A stretch of 10,695 bases of DNA from an uncultured Clostridia bacterium. Lineage in GTDB: Bacteria; Bacillota; Clostridia; Oscillospirales; Ruminococcaceae. The stretch covers positions 1 to 10,695 of the forward strand of contig CALBJC010000141.1 of assembly GCA_937892655.1 (NCBI GenBank), read 5' to 3'. Below the pieces are notes generated by a model that was given only the letters and a program-made list of their open reading frames with translations, searched no databases and was not told the origin of the DNA. The position numbers and the translations under genes are program-made. Positions 1-4,940 of this stretch are shown here, in pieces (the stretch's first letter is position 1; every line of letters starts with the position of its first letter).

Positions 1-470
1 CAATCCAGATCGATATGCTCCTTGCAGAACGTTTTGGTATGTACTATATCGACAAGGACGGTCAGAAGAAGCTCCCATACATCATCCACAGAACATCACT
101 CGGCTGTTACGAAAGAACTCTTGCATATATGCTCGAAAAGTTTGCAGGCGTATTGCCATTATGGCTCGCACCTGAGCAGGCAAGAATCCTCCCTATCGGA
201 GAGGCTCACGTTGAATACGCTCAGAAGCTTGCAGACCGCCTGACAGCATACGGTATGAGAGTAACAGTTGACAAGCGTGACGAAAACATCGGTACAAAGA
301 TCAAGGCATCACGTCTTGAAAAGATTCCATATATGCTCATCATCGGCGACAAGGAAGTAGCTGAAAACGCAGTTTCAATGCGTTCAAGAAAAGAAGGCGA
401 AATCGGTCAGGTATCCCTCGATGAAGCTGTAAACAAGCTCGTTGAAGAAGTAGTTTCAAAAGCAAAGTAA
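1..470 (+). CDS. thrS: Threonyl-tRNA synthetase, C-terminal part (5' end outside window)
   Basis: This cytoplasmic class II aminoacyl-tRNA synthetase charges tRNA-Thr with threonine using ATP. The frame is open from the first bases (codons from base 3), so the gene enters from the left; about 156 residues are visible, roughly the last quarter of a usual ~640-residue ThrRS. The end of the catalytic core is present: PYIIHRTSLG, whose His (codon 87-89) matches the zinc-ligand His of bacterial ThrRS, followed by a motif 3-like segment GCYERTLAYMLEKFAG. After it comes LPLWLAPEQARILPI and the anticodon-binding (HGTP) domain, with VDKRDENIGTKI and PYMLIIGDKE. It ends normally in VVSKAK and a TAA stop. 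Codon use favours C-ending codons (ATC, CTC, GAC), unlike the next gene. A 15-bp hairpin lies 61 bases after the stop. Family assignment is near certain; no upstream regulation is visible. Confidence 0.97.
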   Translation, partial: IQIDMLLAERFGMYYIDKDGQKKLPYIIHRTSLGCYERTLAYMLEKFAGVLPLWLAPEQARILPIGEAHVEYAQKLADRLTAYGMRVTVDKRDENIGTKIKASRLEKIPYMLIIGDKEVAENAVSMRSRKEGEIGQVSLDEAVNKLVEEVVSKAK

Positions 471-478
471 AATCAGAA

Positions 479-520
479 AGAATAAATAAAACAGCCGAAG
501 GCTTATTGCGGTCAGTCATA
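479..520 (+). repeat. Repeat copy A, inverted relative to copy B
   Basis: This 42-base stretch just after thrS matches the minus strand of 1231-1274. About 37 of 42 aligned bases are identical with one 2-base gap, including an exact 18-base core AATAAAACAGCCGAAGGC at 485-502. The core contains a small AGCC-GAA-GGCT hairpin. With copy B it brackets the HD-domain gene in inverted orientation. It is non-coding and resembles a dispersed intergenic repeat (REP- or MITE-like), but the family is not known to me. Confidence 0.7.
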
Positions 521-531
521 TAGAAGTATTA

Positions 532-569
532 CAAAGCCACTTTTGATATTTATGTCAAAAGTGGCTTTG
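532..569 (+). terminator. Perfect 15-bp hairpin after thrS, possible terminator
   Basis: CAAAGCCACTTTTGA (532-546) pairs perfectly with TCAAAAGTGGCTTTG (555-569) around an 8-base loop. It could end thrS transcription. However, the bases after it (CGTTGCTTATG) do not form a proper T-tract, so a Rho-independent terminator is only moderately supported. It could instead be part of the neighbouring repeat or a 3'-end-stabilising structure. Confidence 0.5.
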
Positions 570-583
570 CGTTGCTTATGTCA

Positions 584-612
584 TTGACTTTTTATGGTAC
601 GTTTGATATAAT
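584..612 (+). promoter_or_regulatory. Sigma-A-type promoter of the HD-domain gene
   Basis: A -35 box TTGACT (584-589) and a perfect -10 box TATAAT (607-612) are separated by 17 bases. Transcription would begin near 619-620, giving a leader of about 33 bases before the ATG at 653. No operator-like palindrome is evident within it. The gene is therefore probably transcribed independently of thrS. Confidence 0.85.
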
Positions 613-637
613 TAACTTAACAAAAGAATAATAATTT

Positions 638-645
638 GAGAGAGG
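638..645 (+). promoter_or_regulatory. Ribosome binding site for the HD-domain gene
   Basis: GAGAGAGG lies seven bases before the ATG at 653. It supports that start; no other in-frame start upstream has a comparable site. Confidence 0.75.
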
Positions 646-652
646 TTATTTT

Positions 653-1144
653 ATGGAAAGACAGTATACCAACCTTGATAATGCCAGAAAGCTTATTGAT
701 GATATTATTAAAAGTATTGAGAATGAAGAAGATAAAAGAGGGGCTTATGTTCATCTTTATGGTGTGGGACTCATGGCATCTCTTCTTGCTTTGAAAAGAG
801 GATATAGCCGAGAAATTGCTGAGATGGCAGAAATTGCAGGTATGCTTCACGATTTACTTACATATGTTGACCGTGCAGAAGATACAGATGACCACGCCCA
901 CAAGTGCGCAGATTATGCGAAAAGAATGGTGCTTGATAAATTGGAATGTTTTTCAGAAGAAGAAAAGATCAAGATATATAATGGAATTTACAATCACAGT
1001 GATAAACACGAAAAAAAGTTTTGGTTTGATGAAATTATCAAGGATGCGGACGCGGTACAGCATTCACTGAGAAATCCTATGGAAGATTTTTTCTATTCAA
1101 ACGAAAGAATACAACAGGTAATTCGAGAACTGACAAAAGAATAA
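653..1144 (+). CDS. Small HD-domain metal-dependent hydrolase (163 aa)
   Basis: This is a soluble, probably cytoplasmic single-domain member of the HD superfamily, whose members usually hydrolyse phosphomonoesters or phosphodiesters of nucleotides with a divalent metal. The signature residues are in order: His34 (VHLYGV), His66-Asp67 (AGMLHDLL), a possible extra ligand His115 (YNHSD) and Asp133 (IIKDADAVQHSL). The HD core spans about residues 30-140. There is no signal peptide, membrane segment or second domain, so the substrate cannot be named; it does not look like a RelA/SpoT, HD-GYP or dGTPase protein. The gene stands alone with a near-consensus promoter, a good ribosome binding site and a terminator, and inverted repeats flank it. 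Its codons are visibly A/T-rich (GAT, ATT, AAA, AGT) compared with thrS, which hints at separate acquisition. The family call is firm; the substrate is unknown. Confidence 0.9.
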   Translation: MERQYTNLDNARKLIDDIIKSIENEEDKRGAYVHLYGVGLMASLLALKRGYSREIAEMAEIAGMLHDLLTYVDRAEDTDDHAHKCADYAKRMVLDKLECFSEEEKIKIYNGIYNHSDKHEKKFWFDEIIKDADAVQHSLRNPMEDFFYSNERIQQVIRELTKE

Positions 1145-1187
1145 AGAAGCATAGATAAATTTCAATTTAATGATGAGATAATAAACA

Positions 1188-1223
1188 AAATCCAGAGAAG
1201 GAAATTAAATCTTCTCTGGATTT
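1188..1223 (+). terminator. Intrinsic terminator of the HD-domain gene
   Basis: AAATCCAGAGAAG (1188-1200) and CTTCTCTGGATTT (1211-1223) form a perfect 13-bp stem with a 10-base loop, 43 bases after the stop codon. A T-rich tail (ACTTATTTATG) follows. The fit to a Rho-independent terminator is good, with a somewhat broken T-tract. Confidence 0.75.
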
Positions 1224-1230
1224 ACTTATT

Positions 1231-1274
1231 TATGACTACCCGCCTTATGCCTTCGGCTGTTTTATTTATATTCT
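1231..1274 (-). repeat. Repeat copy B, inverted relative to copy A
   Basis: Read on the minus strand, these 44 bases match 479-520, with the exact core at 1249-1266. On the plus strand the next bases (1281-1310) also resemble 508-538: both start GCGGTCAGT and share GAAG and TTACAAA, so the element appears mosaic or partly palindromic. A short hairpin occurs at 1288-1307 (GTTTGT/ACAAAC). No gene is seen here. Confidence 0.7.
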
Positions 1275-1330
1275 CTGCAAGCGGTCAGTTTGTGAAGGCT
1301 TACAAACGCCTATACCTCTGCCAGAGCAAA

Positions 1331-1365
1331 AAAAGAAAGCGAAAAAACATTTTCCGCTTTCTTTT
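1331..1365. terminator. Bidirectional intrinsic terminator between convergent genes
   Basis: AAAAGAAAGCG (1331-1341) pairs with CGCTTTCTTTT (1355-1365). On the minus strand the stem begins eight bases after the stop of the LRR-dockerin gene and ends in a run of seven Ts. On the plus strand it is followed by ATTTTTATTATTTTA. It would therefore terminate the LRR gene and also block read-through from the HD gene. Confidence 0.85.
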
Positions 1366-1372
1366 ATTTTTA

Positions 1373-2677
1373 TTATTTTAATGTAACGTCCCAGTCAGAA
1401 ATAAACTGGTATAGTAAAACTACATCTCTTACTGATATTTCTGAGTCAGCGTTAACGTCTGATACTGTTTTGTTGATAATAACGCTCTTACGGCTCGCCT
1501 TCTGATAGAGCGCAACCACATCACGGATATTTACCTTTCCGTTGCAATCCACATCGCCGTTTATATATGTATGGTCGCCAAGAGAGGTGAATGTAACGCT
1601 TGACGGTTCTTTTGAATCGGTGTGAACAACAGAGCCCGCATAGCCGATTATTGTGAGCTTTTTGCGATAGTCAGAAGGACCTGTAATACCCCATGTTCCG
1701 ATTTCTATTACTGTAGGCGCAACTGTCAGCTGTTCAAGCTGTGTTCTGTTTATAGCGCCGCCCTCGATCCTTGCTACAAAGTCTGCAACTGTATAGCTTG
1801 TCCCCGGTCGGGCGCATGGGTAGTAGACAAGTGTTTTCTTATCCTTGGAGAACAATACGTTATCAATAGCGCAGAAGCTGTTGCTTTCTGCCGCCACTGT
1901 TACGCTGCTAAGGCTCTGACAGTTATAAAAGGCTCTGTAGCCTATCTTCTGTATGGAGCCGGTCAGGTTGAGGCTTGTCAGACCGCTTGATATAAACGCA
2001 CTTTCTTCTATAGCGGTAAGTCCGTCGCTGAAGACAACATCTTTAAGAAGAGTACAGCCTTCAAAAGCGTATGGTTTGATAGTGGTTACAGTTTCGGGGA
2101 CAGTATACGAAACGGCTGTAATACCCGCAGGATATCTTACAATAGCCGTGAGATCAGCAGTAAACAAAATGCCGTTTTTAGCGGTAAAATAATTGCCGCC
2201 TGCAACTGTTATTGTTTCAAGACTTGGCATTGAATCAAACGCATTCTTGCCGATAGAGCTCAGAGTTGAAGGGATATTGAGCTTTTTGAGCGAGTCAAAG
2301 TCTGAAAAAGCTTCGTTGTCCACTCTTTCAAGCCCTTCGGGAAGAGTAAGCTCAGTTAAAGATTCAATGTGACTGAATGCGTATGACGAAACAGACTGCA
2401 GACTCGACGGCAGAGAAAGCTGAGAAAGCTTTGGCATATTGTTAAATGCGTTGACGGCGATAGATGTTATTCCCTCCTGCACCGTAACGCTGACAGCATC
2501 TGAAGGAATGATATCAGACTCAAGCGTTCCGCTGCCCGAAACTACATATACGCCCTCAGAAGTCTTGGTACATACAACATCAGCCGAGCTTGCAAAAGCG
2601 GGCAAGCACATACTAAACGCAACAGCGACCGCCGCAACAAACCCTGCGACTCTTTTAAAGACCTTAAGCTTAGTCAT
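1373..2677 (-). CDS. Secreted BspA-type leucine-rich-repeat protein with C-terminal dockerin (434 aa)
   Basis: This protein is exported and probably displayed on the cell surface or on a cellulosome-like complex through its dockerin. The ATG at 2677 is chosen because AAGGAG (2688-2693) lies ten bases upstream and because a Sec signal peptide follows at once: basic residues K3, K5, K8 and R9, then a hydrophobic stretch, with likely cleavage after AFA (residue 29). About residues 50-365 hold irregular LRR_5/BspA-type repeats, with units such as ITSIAVNAFNNMPKLSQLSL and insertions such as NGILF plus YPAG. Residues 374-434 form a type I dockerin with two calcium loops, DVDCNGKVNIRD and DVNADSEISVRD, each followed by a helix containing LYQ. 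There is no sortase motif or catalytic domain. BspA-like LRR proteins commonly mediate adhesion; that role is inferred here. The gene follows fakA but a terminator separates them. No convincing promoter of its own was found. Confidence 0.92.
   Translation of the reverse strand: MTKLKVFKRVAGFVAAVAVAFSMCLPAFASSADVVCTKTSEGVYVVSGSGTLESDIIPSDAVSVTVQEGITSIAVNAFNNMPKLSQLSLPSSLQSVSSYAFSHIESLTELTLPEGLERVDNEAFSDFDSLKKLNIPSTLSSIGKNAFDSMPSLETITVAGGNYFTAKNGILFTADLTAIVRYPAGITAVSYTVPETVTTIKPYAFEGCTLLKDVVFSDGLTAIEESAFISSGLTSLNLTGSIQKIGYRAFYNCQSLSSVTVAAESNSFCAIDNVLFSKDKKTLVYYPCARPGTSYTVADFVARIEGGAINRTQLEQLTVAPTVIEIGTWGITGPSDYRKKLTIIGYAGSVVHTDSKEPSSVTFTSLGDHTYINGDVDCNGKVNIRDVVALYQKASRKSVIINKTVSDVNADSEISVRDVVLLYQFISDWDVTLK
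1376..1558 (-). other. Dockerin domain of the LRR protein
   Basis: The last 61 residues comprise two F-hand calcium-binding repeats. Both repeats have Arg at loop position 11 (preceded by Ile or Val) and Leu-Tyr-Gln at positions 16-18, where dockerin-cohesin contacts are known to lie. The two-fold symmetry fits dual-mode cohesin binding. The domain closely resembles the dockerin at 4944-5123. Confidence 0.9.
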
Positions 2678-2714
2678 AAAGCATCTACTCCTTATATCAT
2701 ATTTAATTGAAAAG

Positions 2715-2748
2715 TAAAAAAGGAGCACCGCAGATAAATGCGATGCTC
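2715..2748 (-). terminator. Terminator of the asp23-fakA operon
   Basis: On the minus strand GAGCATCGCA and TGCGGTGCTC form a 10-bp stem with one G-T wobble and a 6-base loop. CTTTTTT follows, starting the stem eight bases after the fakA stop codon. It separates fakA from the LRR-dockerin gene transcribed in the same direction. Confidence 0.88.
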
Positions 2749-2755
2749 AAAGCCT

Positions 2756-4396
2756 TTATTCAACCGACAAGATATAGTAGTATACCGGCTGACCGCCCTT
2801 CAAGAGCGCAACCTCTAAATCTGAGAACTTGTTCTGGATCATTTCCTGAAGCTCTGCTGCCTTTTCGTCGGTAACATCAGCGCCGTAAATTACTGTTACA
2901 AACTCGCTCTGTGATGAAACGAGCTTCTTTGTAAGCTTGTATGCCGCCTTGTTTATATCCTTTTCTGTGAATGAGAGCTTGCCGTTATCAAGAGCTAAAA
3001 TTTCGCCTGCCTTGATTGAGTGACCCTCATAGTCTGAATCACGGGCTGCAAAGGTAATCTGACCTGTTGAAACCTTTTCAAGAGCCTTTGTCATAGCGAT
3101 TCTGTTTGTATTGAAATCAGCGTCAGGGTCAAATGCAAGCATAGCTGACATACCCTGAGGGATAGTTCTTGTCTGCAATACGCAAACCTTTCTGTCAGCG
3201 AGCTTTACAGCCTGCTCTGCCGCCATAATGATATTCTTGTTGTTAGGTAAAACGAATACTATCTCTGCAGGACAAGCGCTGATAGCCGCTAAAATATCCT
3301 GAGTTGAAGGGTTCATTGTCTGACCGCCCTTGACGATACAGTCAACGCCGATATCCTTGAACATTTCTTCAATGCCGTCACCTGCGGCAACTGCCACAAA
3401 GCCGAAAAGCTTTTCAGGCTTTGCAGGAACAAAGTTGTTCTTTTCAACAACCTTTGCTTCCTTCTGCTTACCTGCGTGCTGTTCACGCATATTTTCAACC
3501 TTCATATTGATGAGACTGCCGAATGTAAGACCCTCTTCAAAAGCCTTACCAGGATGGTCAGTATGAACGTGAACCTTGATGATCTCATCATCCTCAACTA
3601 CTACAACGCAGTCACCGATTGTTTCAAGGTATGCTCTGAGTTTTAATGCATCGTTGCAGTCAGGATTTTTCTTTACGATAAATTCAGTACAGTAGGTAAA
3701 TGTAATCTCTTCGTCAAACTCGCCTACTACTGATGAGAAGTTTTCAACTGTAACGTTATTAACGCCGCCTGCCTCGCTCTTTGCAATCTCGCCGCCCTTG
3801 AATACATCAAGCATAGCTCTGAAGATTACTACAAGGCCCTTACCGCCTGCGTCAACAACGCCTGCCTTTTTAAGTACAGGTAACATTTCAGGCGTCTGCT
3901 CTAAGATGAGGTCTGCTTCCTGACAAACCTGCTCCCAGAAAATTACTACATCGTTTGTAGAACGGGCAATCTCTACAGCCTTTTCAGAAGCTACTCTTGC
4001 TACTGTTAAGATTGTACCCTCTGTTGGCTTCATAACTGCCTTGTAAGCGCCTTCAACGCCCTTCTGTAAAGCGAGCACCAAGCCTTCAACAGTTACCTCA
4101 CGCTGACCTTCCAAGCCCTTTGCAAAGCCACGGAACAAAAGCGATGTAATAACGCCTGAGTTACCGCGCGCACCACGCAAAAGAGCGCTTGCGGCTGTTT
4201 TTGCAACAACGCCTGCTTCACAGCTATCGTCTAAAAGCTCAAGCTCCTTCTGGGCATTGAGCATAGTCATTGACATATTAGTACCTGTATCACCGTCAGG
4301 AACAGGATATACATTTAATTCGTCAACCGAGCGTTTACAGTTTGAAATAGTTATAGCGGCGCTTATCATCGCGTCACGCAAAACTTTTCCCTTCAT
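2756..4396 (-). CDS. fakA: Fatty acid kinase subunit FakA (YloV/DAK2 family, 546 aa)
   Basis: FakA is the ATP-binding kinase that phosphorylates fatty acids held by FakB (DegV-type) partner proteins, feeding exogenous fatty acids into phospholipid synthesis at the membrane. The N-terminal DAK2-like kinase domain (about residues 1-200) has the metal/nucleotide motif DGDTGTNM at 34-41, GARGNSGVI at 75-83, PTEGTILTVAR and GVVDAGGKGL. In the middle domain, Cys236, His276 and His278 (TYCTEF and KVHVHTDH) match the zinc ligands reported for Staphylococcus aureus FakA. The C-terminal domain carries GGQTMNPST and VLPNNKNI, typical of YloV. Length is normal for the family. The start has GGAGG nine bases upstream. 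It lies 16 bases after the Asp23-family gene and shares its promoter. No fakB is visible here. Confidence 0.93.
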   Translation of the reverse strand: MKGKVLRDAMISAAITISNCKRSVDELNVYPVPDGDTGTNMSMTMLNAQKELELLDDSCEAGVVAKTAASALLRGARGNSGVITSLLFRGFAKGLEGQREVTVEGLVLALQKGVEGAYKAVMKPTEGTILTVARVASEKAVEIARSTNDVVIFWEQVCQEADLILEQTPEMLPVLKKAGVVDAGGKGLVVIFRAMLDVFKGGEIAKSEAGGVNNVTVENFSSVVGEFDEEITFTYCTEFIVKKNPDCNDALKLRAYLETIGDCVVVVEDDEIIKVHVHTDHPGKAFEEGLTFGSLINMKVENMREQHAGKQKEAKVVEKNNFVPAKPEKLFGFVAVAAGDGIEEMFKDIGVDCIVKGGQTMNPSTQDILAAISACPAEIVFVLPNNKNIIMAAEQAVKLADRKVCVLQTRTIPQGMSAMLAFDPDADFNTNRIAMTKALEKVSTGQITFAARDSDYEGHSIKAGEILALDNGKLSFTEKDINKAAYKLTKKLVSSQSEFVTVIYGADVTDEKAAELQEMIQNKFSDLEVALLKGGQPVYYYILSVE

Positions 4397-4405
4397 ATCA
4401 AAAAT

Positions 4406-4410
4406 CCTCC
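4406..4410 (-). promoter_or_regulatory. Ribosome binding site of fakA
   Basis: GGAGG inside AAAAGGAGGATT lies nine bases before the ATG at 4396, in the 16-base gap after the upstream gene. It fixes the start used for fakA. Confidence 0.85.
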
Positions 4411-4412
4411 TT

Positions 4413-4760
4413 TTACGCCTTCATACTGTCAACGTAAACGTTGATTTTGTAAACCTCAACACCAGTCTGCTCAACCGCAAAGGTAACCTTGTTGATAATG
4501 CTGTCAACAATAGCTGAGATGTTTACACCGTATGAAACCGCAATATGCAAATCAATAATGAGCTTTCCATTATGCTGTCTTATAATAATGCCCTGCTTTG
4601 AGGAGGAGTCATCTGAAAAAAGCTTTGTGATACCCTGCTTTGCGCCATAAGCTTCCATACCGGCAACGCCATAGCAATTTGAAACAGTATACCTGATAAG
4701 AGTAGTAAGATAGTTTTTGGAAATTTCAATTGTACCAAGATGGTTTTCAACTCTGATCAT
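4413..4760 (-). CDS. Asp23/Gls24 family envelope stress protein (YloU-like, 115 aa)
   Basis: This is a small Asp23/Gls24 (DUF322) protein of the type found next to fakA in many Firmicutes (yloU-yloV in Bacillus subtilis). Homologues are cytoplasmic or membrane-associated and are linked to envelope stress; the precise activity is unknown. The sequence shows the family pattern GTIEISKNYLTTLIRYTVSNCYGVAGM near the N-terminus, then LIIDLHIAVSYGVNI and a C-terminal KINVYVDSM. There is no signal peptide or membrane segment. The ATG at 4760 is chosen because AAGGAG (4769-4774) lies eight bases upstream; a GTG at 4769 overlaps that site and is unlikely. A strong promoter precedes the gene, and fakA follows after 16 bases, so the two are almost certainly co-transcribed. 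Confidence 0.92.
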   Translation of the reverse strand: MIRVENHLGTIEISKNYLTTLIRYTVSNCYGVAGMEAYGAKQGITKLFSDDSSSKQGIIIRQHNGKLIIDLHIAVSYGVNISAIVDSIINKVTFAVEQTGVEVYKINVYVDSMKA

Positions 4761-4786
4761 AGAACACACTCCTTAAATATGTTGAT

Positions 4787-4814
4787 AGTATGCAAAATAA
4801 ACTGAGGGCATACT
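4787..4814 (-). promoter_or_regulatory. Leader hairpin ahead of the asp23-fakA operon
   Basis: AGTATGC and GCATACT form a perfect 7-bp stem with a 14-base loop, between the predicted transcription start (about 4819) and the ribosome binding site. It is too small to call a riboswitch. It may affect mRNA stability or be chance. Confidence 0.3.
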
Positions 4815-4825
4815 TATACCTAATA

Positions 4826-4855
4826 ATTATACACCAAAGTATAAACCATTGTCAA
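4826..4855 (-). promoter_or_regulatory. Sigma-A-type promoter of the asp23-fakA operon
   Basis: On the minus strand a consensus TTGACA (4850-4855) is followed, after 18 bases, by a consensus TATAAT (4826-4831) with TG directly before it. The leader to the ATG at 4760 would be about 58 bases. It is one of the two best promoters in the window. Confidence 0.88.
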
Positions 4856-4892
4856 TCATCAAATGTAAACAAAGCTGACGCAATAAATAAAC

Positions 4893-4928
4893 AAAAAACG
4901 GAACTGTTTTACAACAATTCCGCTTTTT
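4893..4928 (-). terminator. Terminator of the giant dockerin gene
   Basis: On the minus strand CGGAA-T-TGTT pairs with AACA-G-TTCCG around a GTAA loop, with one internal mismatch. TTTTTT follows, and an A-rich 5' flank extends the stem. It begins about 13 bases after the stop codon at 4941 and insulates the asp23-fakA operon from the large gene upstream. Confidence 0.8.
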
Positions 4929-4940
4929 AATATGATTTGA

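Noticed and set aside
471..652. T-box or other riboswitch near thrS
   Set aside because: The region is downstream of thrS and upstream of an unrelated gene. No T-box motif or specifier stem is seen.
2694..2714. Promoter with TTTACT and TATAAG for the LRR-dockerin gene
   Set aside because: The -10 box would run into the ribosome binding site, so the transcript would begin after it. The true promoter, or read-through from fakA, cannot be decided.
2678..2728. Longer N-terminus for the LRR-dockerin gene from a GTG at 2728
   Set aside because: The GTG lies inside the fakA terminator stem, has no ribosome binding site, and would put 17 extra residues before a perfect signal peptide.
4761..4769. 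GTG start three codons upstream for the Asp23-family gene
   Set aside because: It overlaps the AAGGAG that correctly serves the ATG at 4760.
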